Below are positions 43,721 to 51,861 of a stretch of DNA of 64,000 bases, in pieces. The translations under genes were made by a program, and so were the position numbers. How positions within the stretch are numbered: position 1 is the stretch's first letter; every line of letters begins with the position of its first letter. The notes under the pieces were generated by a model. It saw only the letters and a program-made list of their open reading frames with translations. It made no database searches and was not told the origin of the DNA. The stretch is taken from positions 634,501 to 698,500 of the forward strand of contig NZ_CP030028.1 of assembly GCF_003586445.1 (NCBI RefSeq). Reading direction: 5' to 3'. Origin of the DNA: Bacillus sp. Y1 (GTDB lineage: Bacteria > Bacillota > Bacilli > Bacillales > Cytobacillaceae).

Positions 43721-44513
43721 GCGCCATAAGAAGCATCATCATGAGGAGCATGTTGACGAATCTTGGTTAATTCCTTACGCTGACCTTTTAACTCTCCTGC
43801 TAGCTTTGTTTATCGTATTATTTTCAATGAGTTCATTGGATGCGAAAAAGTTTCAAGCGATGGCAGAAGTGTTTAATGCTCAATTTACGAGTGGAACGGG
43901 AATATTTGAGTTTCCAAGCCCGGTTCCTGAAGAAGGGGCAACTGCACCAGACGAGCAGCAAAATGACTCTGAAAATACCGAAAAATCCCAAGCTCAATCT
44001 CAAGGGATGACAGAAGAGCAAAAGCAGCAGCTAGCAGAACAAGCGGAACAGGTTGAGCTCCAAGCCATTCAAGCAAAGGTAAACGAGTATATAACGAGCA
44101 AAGGGTTAGAAGATAAACTTGAAACAACTCTCGAAGATGATGGATTACACGTAACGATACGAGACAATGTTTTATTTGAATCGGGCAGTGACTCAGTGAG
44201 AACCCAAGATTTAACCATTGTTAGGGAGATCTCAGATTTACTCGTTATGGATCCAGCGCGAAGTGTTATTATCAGTGGACATACAGATAATGTTCCGATT
44301 AAAAATGCAAGGTTCTCTTCTAACTGGGAGCTAAGCGTCATGCGTGCTATTAACTTTATGAAAATCTTACTCGAAAACGACAAGCTCGATCCTAGTTGGT
44401 TTAGTGCAAAGGGATACGGAGAATTCCAACCTATTGCTTCAAATGAAGATGCCGCTGGAAAAGCGAAAAATCGTCGTGTAGAAATATTAATCTTACCAAG
44501 AACTGCAGACTGA
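43713..44513 (+). CDS. motB: Flagellar motor stator protein MotB
   Basis: A 266-residue protein: a basic His/Lys-rich N-terminus, one TM helix at about 22-44 with the proton-binding Asp24 in PYADLLT, a Glu/Gln-rich linker, and an OmpA-type peptidoglycan-binding domain at about 145-262 (SGHTDNVPIKNARFSSNWELSVMRA, NRRVEILI). It forms the stator with MotA. Overlaps motA; followed by a terminator. Confidence 0.96.
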   Translation: MSKRHKKHHHEEHVDESWLIPYADLLTLLLALFIVLFSMSSLDAKKFQAMAEVFNAQFTSGTGIFEFPSPVPEEGATAPDEQQNDSENTEKSQAQSQGMTEEQKQQLAEQAEQVELQAIQAKVNEYITSKGLEDKLETTLEDDGLHVTIRDNVLFESGSDSVRTQDLTIVREISDLLVMDPARSVIISGHTDNVPIKNARFSSNWELSVMRAINFMKILLENDKLDPSWFSAKGYGEFQPIASNEDAAGKAKNRRVEILILPRTAD

Positions 44514-44538
44514 GCCTATGATAGGTTCAGTCTTTTTC
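44508..44538 (+). terminator. Terminator after motB
   Basis: 12 bp stem with one mismatch (GACTGAGCCTAT / ATAGGTTCAGTC) overlapping the motB stop, then TTTTT. Confidence 0.85.
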
Positions 44539-44557
44539 TATTTTAAAAAATAAAAAA

Positions 44558-44578
44558 GGACCACTCCAAAGAGTGGCC
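44558..44578 (-). terminator. Terminator after the 39-aa membrane gene
   Basis: Stem CCACTC / GAGTGG extended by GG/CC past a bulged A. A run of A on the plus strand (TAAAAAAGG) gives the U-tract on the minus strand. Confidence 0.65.
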
Positions 44579-44638
44579 AAAAAGAGATACAAGGGATTAT
44601 TCATTAGGAAGCGCTTACAAGAAACGCAAAACAAAAAA

Positions 44639-44758
44639 CTAATCGTTGTTATTATCAGGTTGTGGTACTTCCGGTTTACACATTCGATCCATTAAAATCC
44701 CAGCAAAGAGTATGCATGCAATTGGAATGGTGAAATTCAAGATGTGAACAACGGTCAT
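44639..44758 (-). CDS. Small single-pass membrane protein, 39 aa
   Basis: ATG behind GAAGGAGGTAT on the minus strand. One hydrophobic segment at residues 4-23 (VHILNFTIPIACILFAGILM), then a short acidic tail ending PDNNND. No family recognised. It has its own hairpin terminator, and lies between motAB and psuKG, divergent from psuK. Like the 44-aa protein at 7919-8053 it looks like an independent small membrane gene. Confidence 0.65.
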   Translation of the reverse strand: MTVVHILNFTIPIACILFAGILMDRMCKPEVPQPDNNND

Positions 44759-44999
44759 GGAAATACCTCCTTCACACATGGTTGAATCTACTTTAATTAT
44801 AGTGTTTATTCATAAAAATGGCAAATAAAATTCAATAAATATACAAATTTAACAATTGACAACATTCAATATAAAGGTTAGTTCGATTTTAGTTAAAAGT
44901 ATGAAATATTTTTCCAGTTAATGAGAATAATAAGGGTGGTAAATGAGTAAACAAAAGTTTATAATAAAGACAAATGTCTATATTGTCATGAGGTGAATT

Positions 45000-46097
45000 A
45001 TGAGTGATAAGGAAGCAACGATTCTTGGACTGATTAAAAGAGATCCATTTATATCTCAAAATGAGTTGGCAGAAAGGACAGGCTTGTCTCGTTCAGCTGT
45101 TGCTGGTTATATTTCTTCTCTTACAAAGCAAGGAAAACTATTAGGTCGGGCATATGTATTACCTAATAAAAAACAGGTGATCTGTATAGGCGGAGCCAAT
45201 GTTGATAGGAAAATGCAAGCGATCGATAAGCTTCAGTTAGGAACATCCAATCCTGCTAGTACTAGTAATTCTTGCGGAGGGGTTGCAAGGAACATTGCTG
45301 AAAACTTGGGAAGACTAGGATTAGATGTTTCTCTTATGACTGTTGTTGGTGATGATCATGAAGGAAAATGGCTACTAGACTACACAAGGTCTTACGTTGA
45401 TATAGAGCCTTCAAAAATTCTTCCTAATGAAGCAACGGGAACGTATACGGCTGTTTTGGATGTGGATGGGGAAATGGTGGTTGCTTTAGCAGATATGGGC
45501 ATTTATGATCGTGTCGATTTAGAGTTTGTTGAAAAGCGCTGGGGTTTTCTTGCATCAACAGAGCTTGTCATGATTGATACAAACTTCCCTTCAGACGTAC
45601 TAGCAAAAGTGATTGATCGCTGTAGAGAAGAAGCGATTCCCCTCGTGATCACCCCTGTTTCAGCTCCAAAAATTAAGAAGTTGCCACAAAATCTTGATGG
45701 TGTGGCTTGGCTTATAGCAAATAAGGACGAAGCAGAGGCGTTAGCTGGGAAACCAATTAAAGACGAAGGTGACTTTTTTAAAGCTGCAGAAGCAATTATG
45801 AAAAAAGGCGTGGAAAGAGTTGTTATTTCTCGCGGAGACAAAGGACTTATTTACTTTACAAAGGCGAATGAAGCGGGTGTATTGTTACCGCCGAAGGTTG
45901 ATGTTGTTGATGTAACGGGTGCAGGAGATGCACTGGTTGCAGGAATTGTTTATGCCTACTTACGCGAGTTAAAAACGGAAGATGCCTGCAAAATTGGAAT
46001 GGCATGTTCGATGCTTACTTTAGCAACGGAGGAAACGGTTAACCCGTCATTGAATCATCTACAACTACAAGAAGCTTTTCAACATAATTTCCACTAA
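45000..46097 (+). CDS. psuK: Pseudouridine kinase with N-terminal helix-turn-helix, PfkB family
   Basis: A 365-residue protein: residues 1-55 are a winged helix ([31 protein letters not shown]) and the rest is a PfkB-type kinase with the GGANVDRK start and the [13 protein letters not shown] anion-hole/catalytic motif near residue 305. It phosphorylates pseudouridine; the next gene, psuG, splits the product. The fused HTH suggests it may also regulate transcription, which is inference. 13 bp gap to psuG. Confidence 0.9.
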   Translation: MSDKEATILGLIKRDPFISQNELAERTGLSRSAVAGYISSLTKQGKLLGRAYVLPNKKQVICIGGANVDRKMQAIDKLQLGTSNPASTSNSCGGVARNIAENLGRLGLDVSLMTVVGDDHEGKWLLDYTRSYVDIEPSKILPNEATGTYTAVLDVDGEMVVALADMGIYDRVDLEFVEKRWGFLASTELVMIDTNFPSDVLAKVIDRCREEAIPLVITPVSAPKIKKLPQNLDGVAWLIANKDEAEALAGKPIKDEGDFFKAAEAIMKKGVERVVISRGDKGLIYFTKANEAGVLLPPKVDVVDVTGAGDALVAGIVYAYLRELKTEDACKIGMACSMLTLATEETVNPSLNHLQLQEAFQHNFH

Positions 46098-46110
46098 GGA
46101 GAAAACAAAC

Positions 46111-47025
46111 ATGGAAAAATACTTAGAATACTCACAAGAAGTTTTAGAAGCGAAAAAAAATAATGTACCAGTAGTAGCATTAGAGTCAACTATCATCTCT
46201 CACGGAATGCCGTACCCACAAAATGTACAAACGGCAAAGGAAGTAGAAGACATTATTCGTAAAAATGGTGCTGTACCGGCTACGATTGCTATTTTAGATG
46301 GGAAAATAAAAATAGGCTTATCAGACGAAGAGTTAGAAATGCTTGCTACACGAAAGGACATTGAAAAGGCGAGCCGTAGGGATTTACCTTACCTAGTGGC
46401 GACGAAGAAAAATGGAGCAACAACGGTAGCGGCAACGATGATCTGTGCAGAGCTTGCTGGCATTGAAGTGTTCGTAACCGGTGGGATTGGTGGAGTTCAC
46501 CGTGAAGCTGAAGTAACGATGGATGTTTCAGCTGATCTTCAAGAACTCGCTCAAACCAATGTTGCTGTTGTGTGCGCAGGGGCAAAATCTATTCTTGATA
46601 TTGGTTTAACACTAGAGTATTTAGAAACTCATGGGGTGCCAGTCGTTGGCTTTGGTACCGAGGTACTTCCGGCTTTTTATACAAGAACAAGTCCCTTCCA
46701 AGTGAATGTTCAAGTGGAAAATGAAAAGGAAGCAGCAAGCATGATTCGTACAAAGTGGGAGTTAGGATTGAAGGGTGGAGTGGTTATTGCTAACCCAATC
46801 CCAGAAACAGATGCTCTTGATGAGCAATTTATCAACAGCGTGATTGAAGCGGCTTTAAAGGAAGCAAAGGAAAATGAGATTGCGGGTAAAAATGTTACTC
46901 CATTCCTTTTATCAAAGGTAAAAGAATTAACAGAAGGAAGAAGCTTGGAAGCAAATATTGCCTTGGTTAAGAATAATGCTGAGGTTGGATCAAAAATAGC
47001 TGTTCAACTTAACACTCTATCTTAA
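46111..47025 (+). CDS. psuG: Pseudouridine-5'-phosphate glycosidase
   Basis: A 304-residue enzyme. Conserved segments: [40 protein letters not shown] and the glycine-rich [11 protein letters not shown] with the manganese-site region. It breaks the C-C glycosidic bond of pseudouridine 5'-phosphate to give uracil and ribose 5-phosphate. SD AAGGAGAA; co-transcribed with psuK; terminator follows. Confidence 0.96.
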   Translation: MEKYLEYSQEVLEAKKNNVPVVALESTIISHGMPYPQNVQTAKEVEDIIRKNGAVPATIAILDGKIKIGLSDEELEMLATRKDIEKASRRDLPYLVATKKNGATTVAATMICAELAGIEVFVTGGIGGVHREAEVTMDVSADLQELAQTNVAVVCAGAKSILDIGLTLEYLETHGVPVVGFGTEVLPAFYTRTSPFQVNVQVENEKEAASMIRTKWELGLKGGVVIANPIPETDALDEQFINSVIEAALKEAKENEIAGKNVTPFLLSKVKELTEGRSLEANIALVKNNAEVGSKIAVQLNTLS

Positions 47026-47037
47026 AAAATATTTTTG

Positions 47038-47075
47038 AGGAGTCAGTCTCATAAGGACTGATTCCTTTTTTTTTT
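47038..47075 (+). terminator. Terminator after psuG
   Basis: Imperfect 11 bp stem GGAGTCAGTCT / GGACTGATTCC and a run of ten T. Confidence 0.85.
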
Positions 47076-47337
47076 GCATAAAAATAGTACTAGATTTACA
47101 AACTCTGAATATGTACACCACAACGAACGAATTGTTCTTAAAAAAACTATAAAAGTAAGAAATAGGGAGAAAGGAGATGAAAACGGAAGAAAACTGTTCA
47201 TTATAACGAAAAAACGGTTCGTTTAGGGTGTTTAGTTTACCAGCACTACCGTCTAAAATAAAAGTAAATTATTCTTTATATAGAACAAAATTTAATAGAA
47301 TAAGAAACGAAAACTATTAGAATAGTAGGTGGCGGGA

Positions 47338-47544
47338 ATGTACCGAAAGAACTGTGACAAATGTTATCGCCCTTCATACAGCAGCTCGGAAGCAGGGGAA
47401 TGGATCTGTCCTATATGTGGACATAATCTAACAAAGTTACCTTTTTTTGATGCAGTTACACTGGAAAGGGTACATGTAAATATCATTCCTATCCAAAGAA
47501 AATTAAAAGCATATGAGAATCAAAAACTAGGAATAAAGACTTGA
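47338..47544 (+). CDS. Small zinc-ribbon protein, 68 aa
   Basis: Starts MYRKNCDKCYRPSYSSSE with a CDKC pair, then EWICPICGHN with a CPIC pair 17-20 residues later, forming a four-Cys zinc ribbon. The basic C-terminus has no motif. The ATG at 47338 follows GTAGGTGGCGGG. No named family is recognised. The 262 bp upstream (47076-47337) hold no gene, but contain GTTCTTA-like elements. Confidence 0.65.
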   Translation: MYRKNCDKCYRPSYSSSEAGEWICPICGHNLTKLPFFDAVTLERVHVNIIPIQRKLKAYENQKLGIKT

Positions 47545-47577
47545 TTGTTGAAAAGTCAGAAAATTTTAAAAATGCTT

Positions 47578-47607
47578 TCGACAGTGGGCGACATGAAGAC
47601 TTATGAT
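47578..47607 (+). promoter_or_regulatory. Possible promoter of the riboswitch-sinI transcript
   Basis: TCGACA and TATGAT spaced by 18 bp. Downstream lie GTTCTTA (47618) and GTTCTTT (47664); the latter fits the SinR-binding consensus GTTCTYT. This would give a leader of about 190 bases before the riboswitch. Weak evidence. Confidence 0.35.
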
Positions 47608-47805
47608 TTTTGTGCTTGTTCTTACAAATGTAAAAAAATGTATGTATCCTTTGGTGCTCAATTGTTCTTTATGGAAGTCTTTGTCGAATAGTGTAACTAA
47701 AAAGTTGGGAAAGTTTTAAAGTATATGACAAATTTTTACACAATTTACTAAAAACGAGTAGTAAAATGATTGATAAGTGAATCACATGGGGTACGAGAAT
47801 ACAGA

Positions 47806-47894
47806 AAAAGGCAAACCTTCTGAAAAGGGGGGACGCAAAGTCGCAGGTCTAAGGTAGTTAGAAGTTTTTTTGCTAAGACGGCTGGACTGCCTGG
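47806..47894 (+). promoter_or_regulatory. Cyclic di-GMP-I (GEMM) riboswitch
   Basis: Consensus blocks appear in order: GGCAAACC, a GAAA-type tetraloop (CTTCTGAAAAGGGG), GGGACGCAAAG, GGTCTAAGG, a second variable stem, GCTAAGAC, and a receptor-like GGCTGGACTGCC whose TGCC pairs back to the first GGCA. This is the class I c-di-GMP aptamer. It ends 32 bases before the SinI-like start. A short palindrome (AATACGATCGTATT) follows and may be part of the expression platform. Confidence 0.9.
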
Positions 47895-47926
47895 AATACG
47901 ATCGTATTTTAGGGGGAGATTGAGGG

Positions 47927-48061
47927 ATGTTGGAAACGAGTGAAGTGACATTAGAAGAGCTAGACTATGAGTGGATGATGTTGATCATTGAGGCAAAAAA
48001 GTTAGGCCTAGAGAAAGAAGAGATTAGAAGATTTTTAGGTGAGAATGAAATTAGAGGATAA
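47927..48061 (+). CDS. sinI: SinI-like antirepressor, 44 aa
   Basis: A 44-residue protein. Residues 10-39 (EELDYEWMMLIIEAKKLGLEK, then EEIRRFLGE) match the SinI dimerisation/SinR-binding helices. SinI titrates SinR and so releases biofilm matrix genes. The ATG follows AGGGGGAG, at 8 bases. The gene is too short for most ORF lists. It is preceded by a c-di-GMP riboswitch and converges with sinR, whereas B. subtilis has sinI-sinR in tandem. Confidence 0.85.
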   Translation: MLETSEVTLEELDYEWMMLIIEAKKLGLEKEEIRRFLGENEIRG

Positions 48062-48153
48062 AAAGAAACTAGCTTACTTAGCATGTTGTTTCATACATAG
48101 AATGAAAGTATTTCTGTTAGGGTCGGGCCGTATGGGAATGCTTTTTATTTTGG

Positions 48154-48188
48154 AAAAAAAGACAAAATCACCTAGATTTTGTCTTTTT
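48154..48188. terminator. Bidirectional terminator between sinI and sinR
   Basis: Perfect 14 bp stem AAAAAGACAAAATC / GATTTTGTCTTTTT with a 5-base loop, A- and T-runs on both sides. Confidence 0.9.
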
Positions 48189-48191
48189 GCA

Positions 48192-48521
48192 TTAGTTATT
48201 ATTTGATTGATTACTTCTCCATTTATTAAACTCAAGAAATTCTTTAAACTGGTCCTTCGAAACCCCGGAGTTCATAGCCTCTTTCACAAGCTTCATCCAG
48301 TCAGAGTCTAGTTCGTCTTTATTTGGGTGCTCATGTATAAGATGGTCAACTGGTACATGAAGGACAGCTGAAATTTTCTCAAGAAATTGGATAGACGGAT
48401 TCGTTTGTAAATTTCTTTCTAATGAACTTAAGTATGATTTCGCGACACCAGCTTGTTCAGCTAGCTCAGACATGGACATTTTCTTTTCAAGACGAAGTTT
48501 CTTAACACGATCTCCAATCAT
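48192..48521 (-). CDS. sinR: SinR, master regulator of biofilm formation
   Basis: A 109-residue protein very close to B. subtilis SinR: the N-terminal XRE-type DNA-binding domain (about 1-65: MSMSELAEQAGVAKSYLSSLER, NLQTNPSIQFLEKISAVL) and the C-terminal dimerisation/SinI-binding domain (DSDWMKLVKEAMNSGVSKDQFKEFLEF). It represses matrix operons. Upstream at 48589-48614 is a perfect inverted repeat containing GTTCT, the core of the SinR site. Confidence 0.94.
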   Translation of the reverse strand: MIGDRVKKLRLEKKMSMSELAEQAGVAKSYLSSLERNLQTNPSIQFLEKISAVLHVPVDHLIHEHPNKDELDSDWMKLVKEAMNSGVSKDQFKEFLEFNKWRSNQSNNN

Positions 48522-48588
48522 CTAGATCACTCACCTATCTCTCTGTATGAATTCATAATAGCAAAAAAAATTGGTTAGTTCCATATTC

Positions 48589-48614
48589 AGAACGAAAATA
48601 GTAGGTTTCGTTCT
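48589..48614. promoter_or_regulatory. Candidate SinR operator upstream of sinR
   Basis: Perfect 9 bp inverted repeat AGAACGAAA / TTTCGTTCT with an 8-base centre, 68 bp before the sinR start. Each arm contains GTTCT, the core of the SinR heptamer GTTCTYT. Autoregulation is inferred. Confidence 0.5.
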
Positions 48615-48766
48615 TAAAATTTCTTTAGTTAGTCACAAATGCATGGTTATTACGGTTCTAGTGATTAAAAGCTGATTAACAACTTTTAATGCTTCTATGT
48701 AGCATTATACACAATACCATTCGTATTGAAAGTGATAATTATGGGCGTAACTAAAAAAAATCCACT

Positions 48767-48873
48767 GTCCACCCCATATGGACAAAACCACCCAATCTGT
48801 CCACGAACGGTGACAGACACCACAAAAAGACAGAATGGCCCTTTTTGTCCACGAAGGGTGTCTGACACCCTTT
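48767..48873. repeat. Reverse-oriented copy of the 48 bp repeat family
   Basis: Contains CTGTCCACGAACGGTGACAGACACC and CAAAAAGACAG blocks, then TTTGTCCACGAAGGGTGTCTGACACC; these are the reverse complement of the 39041-39190 units. It lies in the 575 bp gene-free stretch 48522-49096, which otherwise holds the sinR upstream region and the presumed map promoter. Confidence 0.8.
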
Positions 48874-49096
48874 TATACCCGGGATTGGGGTGGGTGAAAC
48901 CTATTTTTTTTGTTCGACAAATTCTTTTTTTTGTGGTTGTTGATTTTAAAGGGGTGAAGGGAATTCAATCAAACGTTTGATTGACTATTGTTTGAGGTTA
49001 TCTAACAAAATTAGACATAGGAATGCTTTGCTAATATAGACCGTTAGAGAGTACAATAAAGACTATACATTATTGGGATTTGGGGAAGTGAGATAA

Positions 49097-49849
49097 ATGA
49101 TTGTTTTAAAATCACCTCGTGAAATTGAGGCAATGAAAAAAGCAGGAGAGCTTCTGGCTGCTTGTCATAAAGAAATTAAAAAAATGATCAAACCAGGAAT
49201 AACAACTTGGGAAATTGACCAGTTTGTTGATAAATATTTAGCGCAGCATGGGGCAATTGCTCAGCAAAAGGGTTACAGAGGTTACGAGTACGCAACATGT
49301 GCTAGTATTAATGATGAGATTTGTCACGGCTTTCCAAGAAAAGAACCTCTAAATACAGGGGACATTGTCACAATCGATATGGTTGTCAATGTGAATAGCG
49401 CCTTAGCAGACTCTGCGTGGACGTATATCGTTGGAGAAGCTTCTGAAGAAACAAACCGTCTTGTAGAGGTAACAAAAACGAGCTTATACAAAGGAATTGA
49501 AGCAGCCGTCGTAGGAAATCGAATCGGAGATATCGGATATGCGATTCAAACCTACGTGGAAGGAGAGGGATTCTCGGTCGTAAGAAACTTTATTGGCCAT
49601 GGAATTGGCCCCTCCATTCATGAAAAGCCGGATGTTCCGCACTTTGGACTACCAGGAAAAGGTCCTCGCATAAAAGAGGGAATGGTATTTACGATCGAAC
49701 CGATGGTTAATGTCGGAAGCTACGAAACAAAGATGGATTCCAATGGTTGGACCGCTCGTACCGTGGATGGAAAAAACTCTGCTCAATTTGAGCACACCAT
49801 TGCCATCACGAAGAATGGTCCGATCATTCTAACAGATCAAGGTGAATAA
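49097..49849 (+). CDS. map: Methionine aminopeptidase type I (YflG/MapB-like)
   Basis: A 250-residue pita-bread enzyme. Metal ligands can be placed in IDMVVNVNSALADSAWTY (two Asp), NFIGHGIGPSIHEKP (His), TIEPMVN (Glu) and AQFEHTIAIT (Glu). It removes the initiator Met. Its neighbourhood (yfk/yfl genes) and length point to the second Bacillus enzyme YflG rather than the one in the ribosomal protein operon. SD TGGGGAAGTGAG. Confidence 0.93.
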   Translation: MIVLKSPREIEAMKKAGELLAACHKEIKKMIKPGITTWEIDQFVDKYLAQHGAIAQQKGYRGYEYATCASINDEICHGFPRKEPLNTGDIVTIDMVVNVNSALADSAWTYIVGEASEETNRLVEVTKTSLYKGIEAAVVGNRIGDIGYAIQTYVEGEGFSVVRNFIGHGIGPSIHEKPDVPHFGLPGKGPRIKEGMVFTIEPMVNVGSYETKMDSNGWTARTVDGKNSAQFEHTIAITKNGPIILTDQGE

Positions 49850-49898
49850 TCAATCCATATCAACACAAAACTATATGAAGCAAGATGGAGGAAGACAC

Positions 49899-50087
49899 AT
49901 GACAGAAAACCATGAAACAGAAAAAAAGAAAATAAGCTTACAAGAAGCCATTAAGCAACAACTAGAAAAAAAGAAAAATCAGCAAGCAGGAGGAAAAGCT
50001 AGCGCCAACGGTCCTGCGACAACAAAGAAAATGAAAAGCCAGCAAACCAAAAAGGTGAGCAATCAACGTCGTAAGATGGGTGTGTAA
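49899..50087 (+). CDS. Small basic protein, 62 aa
   Basis: Starts MTENHETEKKKISLQEAIKQ behind TGGAGGAAG and consists of a charged helix followed by a Gln/Lys/Ala-rich basic tail (KSQQTKKVSNQRRKMGV). 49 bp after map and before a terminator, so probably the second gene of the map transcript. No family recognised. Confidence 0.7.
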   Translation: MTENHETEKKKISLQEAIKQQLEKKKNQQAGGKASANGPATTKKMKSQQTKKVSNQRRKMGV

Positions 50088-50102
50088 TTATTAAGAACTA
50101 AA

Positions 50103-50142
50103 ACAGGGAACAACACGTAACTAGTGCTGTTCCCTTATTGTT
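50103..50142. terminator. Terminator after the map transcript
   Basis: Stem AGGGAACAACAC / GTGCTGTTCCCT with one mismatch, T-rich tail. It also lies downstream of the minus-strand lipoprotein gene. Confidence 0.8.
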
Positions 50143-50152
50143 TTAAAAACCT

Positions 50153-50272
50153 TTATTCTTCATCTTGTACTTCGCCATCGCCAATCTCATCTTCTCCTGG
50201 TGCGTCGTCACAAGCAACAACAGACGTCACTAGAAAACCAGCAAGCAATATCATAAGAAGTTTACGTACCAC
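50153..50272 (-). CDS. Small acidic lipoprotein, 39 aa
   Basis: GTG start behind AAAGGAGGGA on the minus strand. Residues 1-20 form a lipoprotein-type signal (VRKLLMILLAGFLVTSVVA) with Cys21 as the likely lipidated residue; the mature part is 18 acidic residues (DDAPGEDEIGDGEVQDEE). No family recognised. It is divergent from the HD-GYP-like gene. Confidence 0.65.
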   Translation of the reverse strand: MVRKLLMILLAGFLVTSVVACDDAPGEDEIGDGEVQDEE

Positions 50273-50447
50273 TCAAACATCCCTCCTTTCGATGTCTATA
50301 TAACTCAAACATATTATTTGGAGATTCCATCCAAACTATTCCCCTACCAATCCTATAGAAGAAGCGAAACATAGGAGTAAAGGACAATAGTAATGGAGAC
50401 GAACAATTTGTATACTAAGGGTAATAATGAGTGTAGAGGGAGTAACC

Positions 50448-51428
50448 ATGAGATTAATTCGAATTGATGAATATGAGCCACGCACTATGCAGTTGGCGAA
50501 ACCGATTTTTGATCGGCAGAAAAGGGTGCTTCTTGCAGCAGGACGTTCGATCCATCCAACATACTTGCAAAAGTTAATCGATCTTGATATTCGATATTTA
50601 TTTATAGAGGACGCAGAGTCATTCGGAATTTCCATGGAGGAGATGCTCGATGTTCCGACATGGGTGGATGCAGTAGATGTACTACAAACTGTTTATAAAG
50701 CGGTTGAAAAAAAGGAAGAACTTCCGATTAGACCGATTCAACAGCTCGCTATTAAGCTGGTTGAGGAAGTTAATAAAAGAAAGGCCATTCTTTTAATTCC
50801 TGCCTCTTCATTAGCGGAAGATCTACGAGAGTATGCCCACTCGGTTAATGTCACACTTCTTGCGTTGCAAATCGCGAAAAAATTTCAAATTTCTCAAATG
50901 CAAATTCGTGATTTAGCAGTCGGTACATTACTTCATGACATAGGAAAAGTTCTAACCCCTTTGGAGGATGATCATCCGAGGGTTGGGTTCGAATATTTAC
51001 GAAAAACAAGAGAAGTGAGTTTGCTTTCTGCACATGTTGCCTATCAGCACCACGAAGCCTTTGATGGTAGTGGAGTACCTAGAGGGTTACGTGAAAAAGA
51101 GATACATGAATTTGCCCAAATCTGCAGCATTGCAAATCTTTACGAGAATGCATTATCGAAAAAGGGGATTCCTCCCCATGAGGTGATGGAGTACGTAATG
51201 ACAAAGAGTGGAACACTTTTTAGCACGGATCTTGTTAAACGATTCGTCCAAGAGGTACCACACTTTATTCCTGGCACGAAGGTCATTCTAAATAATGGGC
51301 GAAAAGCTATTGTCACGAAAGTAAAAGGGAATCTTCAAAGACCGTTCGTACGTTACCTAGATTCAAATGAAGAAGTTTCGTTAGGGGAAAATCACACATT
51401 ATTAATTACAGAAGTGTTGGACCAGTAA
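50448..51428 (+). CDS. HD-GYP-like phosphodiesterase domain protein with altered motif
   Basis: A 326-residue protein: an N-terminal DUF3391-like part (about 1-60), then an HD domain with VGTLLHDIGK, a YQHHEAFDGSGVPRG loop and a C-terminal small beta domain (about 280-326). In active c-di-GMP phosphodiesterases the loop reads HHExxDGxGYP and is followed by a VAD metal-ligand motif; here GYP is GVP and VAD is IAN. The HD pair and HH are kept. Activity is therefore uncertain. The ATG at 50448 follows AGAGGGAG; an in-frame ATG at 50427 has a weaker site. Confidence 0.82.
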   Translation: MRLIRIDEYEPRTMQLAKPIFDRQKRVLLAAGRSIHPTYLQKLIDLDIRYLFIEDAESFGISMEEMLDVPTWVDAVDVLQTVYKAVEKKEELPIRPIQQLAIKLVEEVNKRKAILLIPASSLAEDLREYAHSVNVTLLALQIAKKFQISQMQIRDLAVGTLLHDIGKVLTPLEDDHPRVGFEYLRKTREVSLLSAHVAYQHHEAFDGSGVPRGLREKEIHEFAQICSIANLYENALSKKGIPPHEVMEYVMTKSGTLFSTDLVKRFVQEVPHFIPGTKVILNNGRKAIVTKVKGNLQRPFVRYLDSNEEVSLGENHTLLITEVLDQ

Positions 51429-51440
51429 AAAAGAGCAACA

Positions 51441-51487
51441 AAAAGAAACTGCACTCCAGAGTAATAGAAGGGGTGCAGTTTCTTTTT
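51441..51487. terminator. Terminator between HD-GYP-like gene and yfkK
   Basis: Long stem AAAGAAACTGCACTCC / GGGGTGCAGTTTCTTT with a 12-base loop, A-run left and T-run right. Confidence 0.88.
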
Positions 51488-51490
51488 GAT

Positions 51491-51715
51491 TTATTGTTTT
51501 CTTAGATTCCCTAACTCTTCCGCTAATGCTTGTGTTTCACTTGGGCTAAACGAATCTCTTTTCATCACTAGGTCATAAATTTCTTTTAGCTCTTCATACA
51601 TATTTTCATCAAAGTGCGATGGTTTGATGGCACCTAAATTCAATACCTTTAACTTTTCTTTTATCTTTTCAATCATATATTCCACGTTTTCTACTGATTT
51701 CTCAGATAAGTTCAT
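51491..51715 (-). CDS. yfkK: DUF1128 family protein, YfkK-like
   Basis: A 74-residue helical protein. Segments [17 protein letters not shown] and [18 protein letters not shown] match DUF1128/YfkK. The ATG at 51715 follows GGGGAGAA; the frame continues upstream without SD. In B. subtilis yfkK is next to yfkJ-I-H, as here. Function unknown. Confidence 0.85.
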   Translation of the reverse strand: MNLSEKSVENVEYMIEKIKEKLKVLNLGAIKPSHFDENMYEELKEIYDLVMKRDSFSPSETQALAEELGNLRKQ

Positions 51716-51861
51716 CGTTCGTTCTCCCCTTTTTCTGCAAGCTTGTAAAATAATCTTTCCATGTTCCCCTATAAAAGTCAAATGAATTTCGGCAACTTCT
51801 TTCCTGAAAGGTTGAAATGCCGTTCCTTTTCCTACAAAATGTAGAAAGGAGGGAAATAGTT

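Noticed and set aside
47177..47206. 9-codon ORF after AAAGGAG
   Set aside because: The ATG touches the SD, so it is not translatable, and the frame is too short to support.
48726..48980. Plus-strand ORF of 84 residues
   Set aside because: Also generated by the inverse copy of the 48 bp repeat; no SD or family features.
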